The translations under genes were made by a program, and so were the position numbers. A DNA stretch of 64,000 nucleotides from Alopecurus myosuroides (lineage: Eukaryota; Streptophyta; Magnoliopsida; Poales; Poaceae): NCBI GenBank assembly GCA_028641055.1, contig CM054059.1, forward strand, positions 438,311,095 to 438,375,094, in the 5' to 3' direction. Position 1 is the first letter of the stretch; each line of letters starts with the position of its first letter. The notes under the pieces were generated by a model. It did no database searches and was not told where the DNA came from. It saw only the letters and a list, made by a program, of their open reading frames with translations. Below, one piece after another: positions 22,036 through 33,763 of this stretch.

Positions 22036-23215
22036 TCATGTTGGATGTTACTTTAATTCTATGCTTAGTAGTTATTATTGTAGCATGACTTGTCTCACAT
22101 AGCCGAGAGTGCTTAACGTGCCATTGAAAGAATCATGAGTTGTTTTTATCACATTGAAGCATAAACTTGTGGTGTTCTCCTTAGAATGGTTTTTTTGGAT
22201 GACTTGGCGCATGCTTACACCATGTTTATGACTACAAAGCAGTCACTTATAGCCTCTATGGTCATTTAGTTTTTGACTTGTAATACCATTTATGATTTGA
22301 TGAATAATGTTTTTGTTGCTATGCATGATTATGACCATTATTTCTCTCTTAATTTGTTGCTCCCAGTCTCTTGCTAGCCTCCACCTGTACTGAGTATGAG
22401 CTCTACTCGTGCATCCAACTCCCAAAAACCAAATTTTGCCAATTGTGTCCACCATACCTACCTACATGTGGTATTTAACCGCCACTCCAAGTAAATTTCT
22501 CATGTGCTACCTATAAACTTCAAAATTGTTCCTGTTTTGTGCCCCTGTTTTAGCTCATGAGGAAGTAATAGTTGGGTTTGTTTTATTCCATACTATTTAA
22601 GTACCCTGACTTGCATGCTTCATCTGCTCTTCATTAATTTTGCAAAGAGATGGTTAGACCATTATAACATAAAAAAACTAAACAAATAAATAGGCACTCC
22701 TCCACGGTATGAGATTGTTGGCAGGCACCCGAGGATTCAGTTAGCCATGGTTTGCGAAAGCAAGGTGGGGAGGAGTGTCATACTATATAAAGCATGCTAT
22801 AAATGCTTAATATAAATAATTCGGAACCTCTCTCAACTTGTTTAGTATGGAGGATGCCAAGAACTCTATTACCATTCATTGACATAAGCATACAGCACTC
22901 TAAAAAAATGTTTTCAATACCTATGTTTAATAAAATAAAAAGATCTAGCACATGAGTTAATCCCTTCTTCCCTCTGCGTAGGGCCTTTCTTTTAATTTTA
23001 TGTTGAGTGTCCATCCTCTAACTTTATGCACAGTTAAGAGCGTAGTTGCCATTCTGAGTTTAATGTACATTTGTCCCAAATATTATTATTGATTGATTCA
23101 TGGTGTGTTATTATTGCTCTCAAATTATTTGTTCTAGTCATTCACTTGAACTTTGAAGGTGTCCTGGCATTTATTTTTTGCCCCACTCTTAAGGACAAGC
23201 GAAATATCACCTTGT
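22036..23215 (+). other. E2 body, final part before the 3' LTR
   Basis: No gene. It is collinear, inverted, with E3 11825 to 10610, including the CCCACTCTTAAGGAC landmark. At about 23215 it jumps straight into LTR sequence, skipping roughly 300 bp of body, the polypurine tract and the first ~350 bp of the LTR. Confidence 0.75.
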
Positions 23216-24289
23216 TTCCCTCCGATGTTTCCCTCGCGCCTATATATTCTCCCCGAGGCATAAACCATAAATATATCGCCCCTTCCACAAAAAGTTACGT
23301 AGCTCCGCCGCCGCCACCGACAAGTTTCGGGGGACATAAATCTCTGTTCCTGCACCCTGCCGGGACGGGAAAGTGCCCCGGAGCCATCTCCATCGACTCC
23401 ACCGCCATCTTCATCACCGTTTTTGTCTCCTATGATGAGGAGGGAGTAGTTCTCCCCCGGGGACGTGGGCTCTACCGGTAGCTATGTGTTTCATCTCTCT
23501 CTCCCATGGTGTGGTCTTTATGTGACCATGATATTTGTAATCTAGTTGAATAAGTAGATGTTAATCTTCATCTGTTATACTACTCAAGTGGTTTTGTTAT
23601 GAGATCTCCGTAGACACTTTGATCACGGTGTAAAGGTGACAGTGTGTGCACCATGTGGTTTAGCATGATATTTATATTTTGTGTTGGATGACCCTATGAA
23701 ATTGTGGTGTTTGTCTAGAACCATCTAGGTCTCATGGTGATAGCGTGGGGGGTTACCTACATGGGGAAACGTGAACTCTAAGGAGTGCTTTTTGAAGCCC
23801 TGCGCAATTATTGGTGTTTGTTATCTGATCGGAGATTGGTTCGGAGTAGCATAGTGAAGAGAGATATTTATGCATTCAATTAGGTTATTGTTGTTGAGAG
23901 TGTTCACTAGTGAAAGTATGATCCCTAGGCCTTGTTTCTAAGCATTGAAACAACCTTTACAGCAAGTTCCGCTACATGTTTGCTTGCTTCCATTTTTATT
24001 TCAGATTACTATTATCACTTATAATCATCCATATTACTTGCATTTGACTTTCTCTTTGCCGAACTAGTGCACCTATACAACAGAAAATTGTATTAGGTGT
24101 GTCAGGGACACAAGAGACTTATTGTATCGTAATTGGAGATTTGCTTGAAAGGGATATCTCTGAGCTCTTCCTCCATGAGTTCGATAAACCTTGGGTGATC
24201 CACTTAAGGGAAACTTGCTGTTGTTCTACAAACCTCTGCACTTGGAGGCCCAACACTATATACAAGAATAGAAGCATGCGTAGACATCA
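23216..24289 (+). repeat. E2 3' LTR, lacking its 5' third
   Basis: It aligns with 6636-7692 and ends GACATCA at 24289. The TATA box TATATATT at 23241 is kept but upstream U3 sequence is gone. Several short ORFs in both copies are not genes. Confidence 0.85.
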
Positions 24290-24625
24290 TGCACGTTCTT
24301 GAGCTCCTTGGCCACCGTCTTGGTGCTCCATTGTGGGGTCAAACATGAGCACGCATAGGTCAGTTCCATGAGGTAGCGCACCATTCACCAAGTAATCGAA
24401 AGCATATCGTGAAAGGTGTGAGTTCACCTTATCATGTATCGCCTTTTCTCGAGATCTTGTCATGGGTCCATTGGGTGTTGGGCTTGGTGGAATGGGATGT
24501 GTTGCATTAGGCCTCCTAGTGAAGAACGGGGGGACGCTTTTTATGGCGTTGTTCCGCCGCATCTCCCTCCAAACTACCCAATTAAAGAAGTCTGCAAAGC
24601 TCTTACCTCCCACCTTCAATGACAA
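24287..24625 (-). pseudogene. Retroelement-like ORF fragment truncated by E2
   Basis: The translation has GPMTRSREKAIHDKVNSHLS, a type of segment found in plant retroelement polyproteins, followed by LPHGTDLCVLMFDP. Its end falls at the E2 boundary, so E2 probably cut it. I cannot place it in a named family. It is the best candidate for sequence older than all the elements around it. Confidence 0.35.
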
Positions 24626-24658
24626 ATTGGGAGGATTGAGCTAGTCCCGGTCCGAACG

Positions 24659-24772
24659 GGACCTCTAGTCCCGGCTTATAATATGGTACGGGACTAGAGG
24701 TGTCTGTCCTGGTTCTGACAGGTGCGAGAACCTCTAATCGCTTGTGGTATCACGAACCGGGACTAGAGGTCC
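24659..24772. repeat. Fold-back repeat with perfect 16-bp arms (CACTA-type subterminal motif)
   Basis: GGACCTCTAGTCCCGG at 24659-24674 is the exact inverse of CCGGGACTAGAGGTCC at 24757-24772, with a further CGGGACTAGAGGT at 24689. This motif is typical of subterminal repeats in grass CACTA or MITE sequences. I see no intact transposon ends. The rest of 24290-24981 holds nothing else that I recognise. Confidence 0.7.
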
Positions 24773-24981
24773 TCTGTCCCTATGTAATCGTACCTGCCTC
24801 TTCCCACTCTACTCTCCTTTTCCACTTTGGAAGTGAGAGGTGTGTGATACTTTGTTTTTCATTTTGTATGAACTGGAGGTGTTCGATGAAATTTCCAAGC
24901 TAGGTAGTTTCTTTGATCTCCTATGTTTTTCACCATCGAGCTCGATTTTATCTCTATTTTCTCCATGATTGGTAAAGATTT

Positions 24982-25586
24982 TGTCGTGGTTTTGTCACGG
25001 CAAGTGTCCTCATACGAGAACTAGATTGCGAGGTCATTGCTTCTAAGCGACACTTTGAAAGGGTTAAGGTGGAAACGAGAGACGCGAGTTTACCCAGGTT
25101 CGGCCCCTCTATTGAGGGTAAACCTACTCTCGCCTTCTTACTATGAGGGAACAAGGTCTCGATTACAAAGGGCGAATCTGGCTCTCGATATCTCGAGCTA
25201 TTTGCTATCAACTTAGAACTTGTCTTTCTACGTCCCAGGGTCTCGCCTTACATAGTGGACGAGACCTCCGGGTTACAAGGGAAGTCCGGGTCACACCCGT
25301 CCTCGGAGTCCTAGTTTCCTCCGGCTTTCATTTACCTCGCCGGTTCTCATCATGACCCGGCTTACCCTTGCCGGCCTTGAACCGTCCTCCGGGCTTCCAT
25401 GTCTTCTCCCCTGGGCCTTGGGCTGGTTCATTCGTCATGTCCGGGTTATATTCACCATAACCCGCTTCTTCTTGTCAAACCCGGCTCCATCTGATATAAC
25501 CCGGATTATGTAACCTAGACTCGCCTGGATGATCTCCGGCTTATATTGGTGGCTGGTAAGGTTCCCCCTTACCTATTCCCCCAACA
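24982..25586 (-). repeat. E5 3' LTR, 605 bp
   Basis: Minus strand TGTTGGGGGAAT start at 25586 and CCACGACA end at 24982. The end is chosen because all Tat-type copies here end C(Y)RCGACA; a second TGTCAC at 24993 is an alternative. It shares TACCCAGGTTCGG with the E6 LTR. An ATG frame inside reads to the LTR end finishing Lys-Pro-Arg-Gln, as in the other copies. Outside the LTR, 25587 starts with a TTAGCCCCTAGG tract, the probable polypurine tract on the minus strand. Confidence 0.82.
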
Positions 25587-25962
25587 TTAGCCCCTAGGTT
25601 AACATGAACACTTAAGTTTGAACTTAGGAAGTTCACGTTAAGCTTTTTTAAAGATACTTTTAATGCTAATATTAAGTCTAAGAAAAATAACCACCCAAAA
25701 TATCTATTCCGGATTATTCGGGAATCGTCATTTATTATCAGGATCATATCTTTCTAGTTTTCAGAAAGATAACTCCGCACCTCATCACCAAGATCCTGAT
25801 AACTATTTTTTTTTGACCTATCCCGGATTCTTCTCGGCGCATCTTCCTCGGAAAAGATTTCCGTTCCCAGATCCAATCTCGCCGTATATTTCCTTCAAAA
25901 ACGTTAATCTGGAGGGGCCTTTGTGTAAAATTACCGCTTAACCCTACAGTTTAGGCCCCGCC

Positions 25963-25970
25963 TATAAATA
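25963..25970 (+). promoter_or_regulatory. TATA box of the E5 antisense gene
   Basis: TATAAATA in the context CCCCGCCTATAAATAGCAG stands 144 bases upstream of the ATG at 26107 and is followed by a CT-rich leader. E7 has TATAAAT and E6 GATAAATA in the same position. The 370 bases before it hold no gene. Confidence 0.7.
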
Positions 25971-26106
25971 GCAGAGGTACGGCCCCCTGGTTGATTCGCC
26001 CCCCGCTCTCTCCACTTTATCTTCCACCTCCAATTCCCAGCTCGCGAGCTATCTTTTCTCTCATGCGCCGTCGCGGCCGGAGCATTGCCGGTGTTTGCCT
26101 CAAAAA

Positions 26107-29100
26107 ATGGTGAAAGATAAAATCTTGTTGTCCAAGGCCGACGGGAAGGGGAAGAAGAAAGCCGGAGGGACTTCCGGTTCTGGAGTTGCCGGCTTAGGGA
26201 GAGGCAAACTCCAAGTGAACTGGTGTAAGTCGGACATGACCCAAGGCTGACTTACGGAGATGGAGGAGTCCTGGTTATTGCCCAAGGATTTGTCTTAGCA
26301 CGCTCCTGGGAATGAGATCCGACCCAAACCTGGGCCGGACGAGGTAATAATTTTTGAAGCCCATATTCTCTGCGGGTTTTGTCCACCCGGGTCTCTCTTT
26401 TTCCGCCGGCTTCTGAACTATTATGGCCTCCATCCTCAAGACCTCCCTCCAAATTCCATTCTCAACGTTAGCAACTTCGTAGTCCTATGTGAGGACTACC
26501 TCCAAGTAGAGCCAAACCTAGATCTCTTTCTTGAGTATTTCTATTGCAACAAACATCCAGACGTCGCTGGGGGCGAACTTACACACTGCATGGGGGTCTC
26601 ATTTCAGAGGCGGAAAGATATTGCCTATCTGGACATTCCTTTAGCTAGCCACCCTAAACTGTGGCAAAAGTCCTACTTTTATATCAAGAACACTTCCCCT
26701 GAAGGCGAACCGGCTTTGCTGGGTTACCGTTCTGAACGCTTAACCTACACCAGCACCATGAACTCTGACGCCAAGTCCTCTGATAGAATCAGGATCCGGC
26801 CTTTGCTGAAACGCGTAACCTCGCTTATAGTTCACGGGCTAACGGGTTTAGATCTAACCAAAACTTGGGTAGATTGGCGTATCCAGCCCCTCAGTGTCAG
26901 GGACCGGCTGTTCCATGAATACTCCGGTTCATTGGACTCCATGCGATACTCTGAGTCCATTGTATCTAGGTCAGAGATGATAAACTCCCTAAAGCTGTTA
27001 GTTGGAGTTAAACAAGATAAATTCTTTGATGTTGGTCGGGCACCATATAGCTCCTCCCGTAAGTTCCTTTTGGTTTACGTAACCTTTCCTTTTCATAACT
27101 GTGCATAATCTAACCCTGATTTTCTCCGGTTTACAGCTCTCAGATCCCTTCTGGGTTACCACTGAGGACCCTGACACTCCTTCTGAAGAAGAAGACTCGG
27201 AGGAACCGAGTGCCGATGAGGATGAGGTTTCTGAATTTGATTCCCTCGGTCACTTGCACAATTAGTTAGCTGACGCTGGTTACTCACAGGGTGAGCAGGT
27301 AGAGCAAGAGGGCGCCGGGTTAGCTGAGGGTCAAGCCACTGAAGATGCACCGGGTCATGACTCGCCAGCTCACAGCCCCCCCGGGTCTTAATCCTTCTAC
27401 TCCCATCACCGGATCCAATGTGGTGATTGAGAAGGATTCCCCCGTAGGCCACAAGAGGACCCGGCAAACAGTTGCAAAGGTGCCTATCTCTAGATTGTCC
27501 AAAAATCCCTTGAAACCATCCTCTCATCTAAAGCAAACGCAGGATGATGAGGAGGGGAGCAAGAGAAGAAGGACTCGGAGCTCCGGCTCTAGTGAGTTAG
27601 AACCAGGTTTGCCCGAGAAAACTCCGCTTCGCCGGGTCTCCCAAGCTCAAGTTTCGCCCACTGCATCTCATCCTTTAGCCGGAAAATTAAGGACCGAGCT
27701 GAGTCAAACTTTTCATTCGGATTCTCCAATCTCAGACTCGTCCCATTTTAGCGGGCCAGTGAGTTCTCCATTAACTCTGGGTAAGCTAGCTTTTCCATCT
27801 CATCCTTTATTTCTGCTAACACTTTGCTTGGATAACCTAACTTGTGGTTCTTTCCTCACCGCAGAGCCCAAGCTGTGCTGAAAGTAAACCCCGTCTCATC
27901 TGCTGCTCCAGCTGTGGACCCTAAGAGGAGAGACCCGGAAGAAGATAAAGATGAACCGGCTGCTCCATCGCCGGATCACATGGATGTGACCATTGGAGAA
28001 CAAGAAGAGGTGAACCCAGTTGATAATATCCCGGGTAATGATCCTCTGGTTGAAAAAGAAGCTGCTCAAGACCGAGATGTGGTAATCACCGGGTCCCAGG
28101 CCACCCAGATTATTGGGACTTCGACAGTGCTTTCCAAAGTTACTAAAGATCTAAAGGTGAAGCCAGAAGAGAAGAGAACCCCTCCTAGCATGAACATTGA
28201 AGGTCAAGGTTTTGATGCGCTGACTCAAGGACTTGCTGAAAACCGGCGTCGCACCGATGATATCATAGAATTTCTGAAGAAAAAATATGAGGTAACCTTG
28301 ATGTACATAACCTGTATCCCTCAATCTTCTAGTTTATATTTGTAATATATACTGGAAGATTTTGCCACATAACTTATCTGAAAACTGAATGCTTGTAGCC
28401 CCCAAGTGCCGGTTTATAATTTTATTGTAAACCGGGACTTGTTCTTCATTTGTGCTTAATCCTTTGAATTTGATCTGAAATTGTATAGCCCCCAAGGGCC
28501 GGGTTCCTAGCTTGCAGCTTCCCTGGTCTTAGACCTAACATATAATAGTTAAAACTGAAAGTGTGTAGCCCCCAAGGGCCGGGTTGCAAGCTTGTTGCTG
28601 TCCGGGACTTATCATAATCCTGAAAAATGTTGAATTTGTGATGATCTCGCCATTGTTCGGGTCATAATATGTCAAGTTATAATTACCTTTATCTTATAAT
28701 TGGAACTTTTATGTTAACTTGTTCTAATGTAACCAATAATTGTGCAGAGTCTTGAATCGTCCTCGCAGAAGGAGGTTTCCAATCTGAAGAACCTGCTTGC
28801 GCAAGAGGCGAAGAAGACTGAAGAGTCCAGGACCCGACAAAGGGAGCCTGAAGATCAAAACATTAAGGAAGCTAAGACTTGGTCTGTGCTGCAAAAGGAC
28901 CTTGAAATCCGGGAAAAGGTTCTTATTGCAAGGGCAGAAAAAGCTGAGAAAGACCTGGAGGAAACCCCTACCAGCTTCACCAATGTCAAGAACTTGCTGA
29001 AAGATATCACTAGCAGTGTTTTTGGTAAGTTAACCCGGATCATGGACCTTGGTTTAATGTTTTACCTTTCTGCTTCGTTATCTCATTTGCTAAGTTACCC

Positions 29101-29884
29101 ATAACTAGGTTCTGATCAAAAAATGTTATTGCAACTTGTAGGCAGGATGCACGGCAATAACCTCCAACTCCCTGACATGAAACTAAAGGCTCTGTTCACC
29201 CTGATCCGGCAGTTATATGTTTGGGGTGGAGAGTGTATTGAAGCTGTCCAGAACTGGGATAACCCTCCCTAGAGGCTCAGTGATATGCTTGTCGAACTAT
29301 CTCATGTCCCTCAATGGATAAAAGAGCACAAGTTATCATCCTGTCGCCGTGGAGCTATCAAGGTGATGTCCCTGGCGAAAGCCTATCACCCGGAATTGGA
29401 TCCGAGTCTTCTCGCAAAGGGTTTCCTAGAGTATAAAGCTGATATGTCCAAGTACGAGAAGAAAGACTTTGCCAAGATTGAGAGGGACTGCCGGTTCCAA
29501 GCTTGTACTATTGCTGAGAAGGTTAAGCTGAAGGATATGTGTCCGGGCTATATGTCATCGGGTGAGCGTAAGATGGCCTTTTGTCCCCAAACAATAGCTG
29601 ATGTCCGCCAAGTCCCTCAGAAGAGCCGGCTTTTAGTAGCCTCTTCGTCTGATGTGCCTCATACTGTCACCCCCTCTGTTTCTGCTCCACCGCGTCCTTT
29701 ATACGAACCGGAGAACAGTACAGATGCTTTGGCTCAGCTAGAGTGGAAGTATATTCCTGCGGATGAGCTGGGCGGAACAGAGATCATTCCGGCGATAATT
29801 GAGCCGGAGACCCAAGACCCGGCGCTTGAAGACCCGGTAGCTGAAGACGCAGCTCACCGGAAAGGAAAAACTGCCACGGACTAA
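26107..29884 (+). pseudogene. E5 antisense gene, five exons, PF04195-like protein (decayed)
   Basis: The ATG at 26107 begins MVKDKILLSK. Exon 1 (to ~27058) holds the PF04195-type domain with LLNYYGLHPQDLPPNSILN and VVLCEDYLQVEPNLDLFLEY. Exons 2 (~27137-27780) and 3 (~27865-28291) are acidic, then basic with SKRRRTRSS. Exon 4 (~28748-29024) is a coiled coil, and exon 5 (~29142-29884) has a C-terminal domain around WIKEHKLSSCRRGA. Introns start GTAAG or GTAAC and end in AG. In-frame stops occur near 26247, 26296, 27266 and 29271, plus a frameshift near 27350. Such proteins are annotated in grasses as putative gypsy type transposon; the function is unknown. Confidence 0.75.
28396..28620. repeat. 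Three degenerate ~80-bp repeats in intron 3 of the E5 antisense gene
   Basis: GTAGCCCCCAAGNGCCGGGTT-type blocks begin at about 28396, 28484 and 28564, each followed by a similar CTTG...GGGACTT tail. The core resembles the inverse of the E5 polypurine tract. Confidence 0.65.
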
Positions 29885-30652
29885 TCATTGAATTTCTGAG
29901 AAAACAATAATTTGGCAATGATGGGTCTATAATAGGCTAGATAAACTGCTTTATTTCTAGTCCTATTTTTTGAAAGTGCGCATGTGCGCTTAAGATACAA
30001 TCTGGTTTGTAACAACATAGTTTCCTGCACGGTTATGCGAAGTTTACTTCCGGGTTACAAACTTTTGCAGTACCTTTTATTTGTTATTCGAAGTTTTCTT
30101 TGATTTAGTTTTTCTTTGCTATCTAGCTCAGCCGGTTTTTCGCATGACATATTCTAGTGTTCTAGCTCTGGTGAGTTCAGGGTCATAGTAACCCGGGTTT
30201 TCCGGGTTATAGCATGATTGACTCATCCAGGTTTAAGCATCTAGGTCATAAATTTGCGTGTAACCACTCACTGGCAGGCAAGTATAACCAATATATTTTG
30301 GCATATTCCAGATTCTCGAGATATAGACTGTGCTCTAGCATCATCCCCCAAGCAATCATATGTAAAAAGATGTTTTGCTATAATGATAACTCTATGAAAC
30401 AAATGTTAGTAACTCAGATTTTTTCTAAGTCTGCCTTTTATTGCCAATCATAACATAGTGATTACAATGATTCTATGTATAATATGGCCTCAACTGGGCT
30501 ATGTTCCATGGTCTTCCAGTTTCATCCTCAGATGTTCGTGATTTATCAACATCACGCGTATCAATGAGGTAATATGACCCATTATGTAGTTTCTTACTTA
30601 CTACGAATGGTCCTTCCCATGGAGGACTTAGCTTGTGCATCCCGTCCTTCTT
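29885..30652. other. E5 spacer between two convergent genes
   Basis: No ORF of note lies here. The antisense gene ends at 29884 and pol at about 30653, so transcripts would converge. A near-palindrome AAGTGCGCATGTGCGCTT lies at 29974-29992 and is followed by GATACAATCTGGTTTGTAAC. E7 has the same block at 45092. Confidence 0.6.
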
Positions 30653-31640
30653 TTAGATCAAGCGTAACACCAAGTCCCCTTCTTGAAAACTTCGAGTTCT
30701 AACTCTGCGGGTATGATAGCGATGCAGGTCCTGTTGATATATGGCTGACCTGGATGCTGCGAGATCGCGTGCTTCTTGTAAAGCATCAAGCAAGTCTTGA
30801 CGAGCTAACTCATTCTGAATCTCCACATAAGCAGCTACTCGTGGTAAATCGTGACAAATATCACTTGGCAAAACCGCCTCAGCTCCATAGACCAGAAAAA
30901 ACGGTGTATAACCTGTTGATCTGATTGGAGTAGTTCGTATGCTCCATAAGACAGCTGGTAACTCTTTGACCCAACACCCCGCAGTTTTTTCCAGTGGTAC
31001 CTGAAGTCTAGGTTTGATACCTTTGAGCAATTCCTGGTTAGCTCGTTCTGCCTGTCCATTGGACTGTGGGTGTGCTACCGAAGCAAGGTCAAGTCGTATA
31101 TAGTTTTGTTCACAAAACTTCTGCATTTCCCCTCTGACAAATTTGTTCCATTGTATGTTATAATGCTGTGTGGGTAACCAAATCTAAAAATCAACTTTTT
31201 TTTAAGAACTTGACTGCTATAACCGCGTCACATTTGCTGATTGGTTCTGCTTCTACCCACTTTGTAAACTTATCCACTGCCACCAGAAGATGAGTCTTTT
31301 TATCCGATGACCTTTTGAAAGGTCCTACCATGTCTAGTCCCCAAAATGCAAAAGGCCAAGTTATGGGAATCATATGTAAGTCCTGAGCTGGTATGTGATC
31401 CTGCCTTGCATATCTTTAGCATCCTTCACAAGTTTTCACTCTTTGTTCCACGTCAGCATTTGCGATAAGCTATAAAAAAACCATGTCTAAAAGCTTTTTT
31501 AACCAAAGATCTTGAACTTGCGTGATGTCCATAATCTCCTGAGTGAATTTCCCTCAAGATCTGACATCCTTCTTCTAGAGAAACGCACCTCTGGAAAATT
31601 ACAGTTACGCTTCGCTTATATAACTCACCATTTATAATTG
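30653..31640 (-). pseudogene. E5 integrase, broken
   Basis: 31191-31373 encodes the start of the catalytic core (WGLDMVGPFKRSS, first Asp). 30653-31126 encodes the rest, including NGQAERANQELL with the catalytic Glu and the C-terminal GDLVLRL. The ITDNGTN part between them, 31127-31190, is damaged by a frameshift. The zinc-binding part at 31380-31640 is recognisable but contains stops. Integrase would join the cDNA to chromosomal DNA. Confidence 0.75.
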
Positions 31641-31644
31641 TATA

Positions 31645-32364
31645 TCATTTTGACCTTCTGATAACCTGTCGAGCCATAACCTCGTCCTGAGGGAGTTCAC
31701 CCCTTGTAAGGTACGCCAGGTATGGTTCAGTCCACTCTGGGATTGTATGCAATGTTGCTACCAATTCTGATTCCGGGTATGGGTTTGCTAGGTCTTCCTC
31801 TGTTGGAATCTTGACCGATGGACTATGAAGCTCGTCTAGGAAAACATTGGGTGAAACTTTTTTCTTCTGGGAACCCAAACGATCTAGTGCATCAGCTGCT
31901 TCATTAAGACGTCGATCAATATGATCAACCTGGTATCCCTGAAAGTATCCAGCTAGCTGGGTAACCGCTCGCATGTAGGCTACCATAACTGAGTCTTTAG
32001 AATCCCAGCTTCCTTTAACTTGTTGAGAAACAAGGTCTGAATCACCCAAACATCGAATCCGAGTTATGCTCATCTCCTTTGCAATTCGAAGTCCGTGGAG
32101 CAAAGCCTCATACTCTGCTGCATTATAAGTGCACTTGAATGAAATTTGTAAGACGTAGCGAAATTTATCACCTCTTGGGGATGTTAGCACCATACCAGCT
32201 CCTGAACCTTCCAGTTGTCGAGACCCTTCAAAATGCATAGTCCAGTATTTGGTATCAGGCTTATCCGATGGAACCTGTAACTGTGTCCAGTCATTCATAA
32301 ATTCGATCAAGGCTTGAGACTTTATTGCGGTCCTGGGCTCGTATTTGATGTGGTATGGCCCCAT
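31645..32364 (-). CDS. E5 archaeal-type RNase H domain
   Basis: The 239-residue frame has the catalytic set in order: MHFEGSRQ (Asp replaced by Glu), AEYEALLHGL, GDSDLVSQQV and NEAADALDRLGS. It sits between the degenerate RNase H and integrase, as in Tat elements. The Asp-to-Glu change at the first position may weaken activity. This is a fragment of the broken polyprotein rather than a separate gene. Confidence 0.7.
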   Translation of the reverse strand: MGPYHIKYEPRTAIKSQALIEFMNDWTQLQVPSDKPDTKYWTMHFEGSRQLEGSGAGMVLTSPRGDKFRYVLQISFKCTYNAAEYEALLHGLRIAKEMSITRIRCLGDSDLVSQQVKGSWDSKDSVMVAYMRAVTQLAGYFQGYQVDHIDRRLNEAADALDRLGSQKKKVSPNVFLDELHSPSVKIPTEEDLANPYPESELVATLHTIPEWTEPYLAYLTRGELPQDEVMARQVIRRSK

Positions 32365-32373
32365 CTCGATAGC

Positions 32374-32921
32374 TCATTTTCTGACTCTCCATGTTGCTTC
32401 TCTGTTCTGAATAATATCTGACAAAGGCGCTGAACTAACCACAGTAATAGGATGCTCCTGAAAGTAATGTTTCAGCTTACGACTAGCCATGAACACCCTA
32501 AAAACTAACTTCTGCCAATGCGGGTAACGTTGATTGGACTCTGTCAAGACCTCACTGACATAGTAAACTGGGCGCTGGACAAGATCCTCTTTTCCTTCCA
32601 TCTTACGTTCCACAACTACGACCGCGCTGACCGCCCTGTTATTTGCTGCTATGTATAATAACATGGGTTCTTTCTTCTCAGGCGCAGCCAAGATAGGCAC
32701 ATTGGAAAGTTGTTTTTCAAGGCCTCCAAAGCCTCATCCGCTTCTTGATTCCATACGAAGGTGTCAGTTTTCTTCAAGAGTGGATATAAAGGTATAGCTT
32801 TTTTGCCTAACCTGCTTATAAACCGGCTTAAGGCAGCAACACAACCTGTAAGCTTCTGAACGTCCTTCAGGCAAGCCGGCCTTTTCAGGTTATGTATAGC
32901 CTGAATTTTTTCCGGGTTTTC
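32374..32921 (-). pseudogene. E5 RT thumb and Gypsy-type RNase H, broken
   Basis: 32374-32700 reads LLYIAANNRAVSAVVVVERK, then YYVSEVL and YPHWQKLVFRVFMASRKLKHY. The usual catalytic Asp/Glu set of a Gypsy RNase H is not evident. 32701-32921 carries the RT thumb with a frameshift and a stop next to EANP-type sequence. In Tat elements this first RNase H is often degenerate, and the archaeal-type one takes over. Confidence 0.65.
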
Positions 32922-33614
32922 TTAAATGCCTCTCTCGGAAATAATGAATCCCAGTAACTTCCCAGCTGGTACTCCAAAAACACATTGTGTTGGGTTGAGT
33001 TTCATCTGGTACTTGCGTAAGCTTGCAAATGTCTCTTCTAGGTCTGAGATCAAAGTGTCACCTTTCTGGGATTTGACCACTATGTCATCCACATAAGCGT
33101 GCATGTTTCGCCCAATCTGACTTTCCAAACAATTTTGAATACATCTCTGATAAGTTGCTCCTGCATTTTTCAACCCGAAAGGCATTGACGTGTAACAGAA
33201 AGCTCCAAACGGAGTAATGAATGATGTCTTCTCTTGATCCTCTTCTTTCATTTTGATTTGATGATAACCCGAGTATGTATCCAGGAAACATAGCAATTCG
33301 CAACCAGCCGTAGAGTCTATAATCTGATCGATACGGGGTAAAGCGAACGGGTCTTTAGGGCATGCTTTGTTCAGGTCTGTGTAGTCAATACACATCCTCC
33401 AAGTTCCATTTTTCTTGAGGACCAGAACTGGATTGGCTAACCACTTTGGGTGTAACACCTCAACTATGAACCCTGCAGCTAGTAACCTTGCTATCTCCTC
33501 TCCAATTACCTTTCTTCTCTCATCATTAAAACGACGGAGGAATTGGCAAATAGGTTTCAGGTTAGGGTCCACACTTAGGCTGTGCTCAGCAAGTTCCCTT
33601 GGGACACCTGGCAT
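32922..33614 (-). CDS. E5 reverse transcriptase core
   Basis: 230 residues with MCIDYTDLNKACPKDPF (Asp77), CFLDTYSGYHQI (Asp112) and YVDD at 174-177. The three catalytic Asp are in place. LLAAGFIVEVLHPKWLANPV and NKACPKDPFALPRIDQIID are typical of Tat-lineage RTs. It is cut from protease by a frameshift near 33660 and from RNase H near 32920, so it is only part of a dead polyprotein. Confidence 0.8.
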   Translation of the reverse strand: MPGVPRELAEHSLSVDPNLKPICQFLRRFNDERRKVIGEEIARLLAAGFIVEVLHPKWLANPVLVLKKNGTWRMCIDYTDLNKACPKDPFALPRIDQIIDSTAGCELLCFLDTYSGYHQIKMKEEDQEKTSFITPFGAFCYTSMPFGLKNAGATYQRCIQNCLESQIGRNMHAYVDDIVVKSQKGDTLISDLEETFASLRKYQMKLNPTQCVFGVPAGKLLGFIISERGI

Positions 33615-33763
33615 GTCAGAAGGTTTCCATGCAAATATATCCCAATTCTCACGGAGGAATTGATGAGCGCACTTTCCTATTTTTCTGTCATATGAGCCCC
33701 CACGCTGAAATGCTTGGACGAGTCCTCGGGGGTGAAGTCCACCAACTTGGTGTCTTGAGCAGA

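Larger units (their letters stand above)
6283..24289 (+). mobile_element. E2: old non-autonomous LTR retrotransposon, host of E1, E3 and E4
   Basis: On the plus strand there is an LTR ending GACATCA at 7692, a tRNA-Asp-type PBS at 7703, an AT-rich body without gag-pol domains, and a second LTR copy ending GACATCA at 24289. The body is in four pieces, 7693-8956, 16057-16963, 22036-23215 and the 3' LTR. Removing E3 and E4 makes them collinear with the body of E3. The LTR style and PBS resemble Athila-like Triticeae elements with little coding capacity. The first dozen or so LTR bases lie left of E1, outside the window. TGCAC at 24290-24294 would be the right target duplication. Confidence 0.82.
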
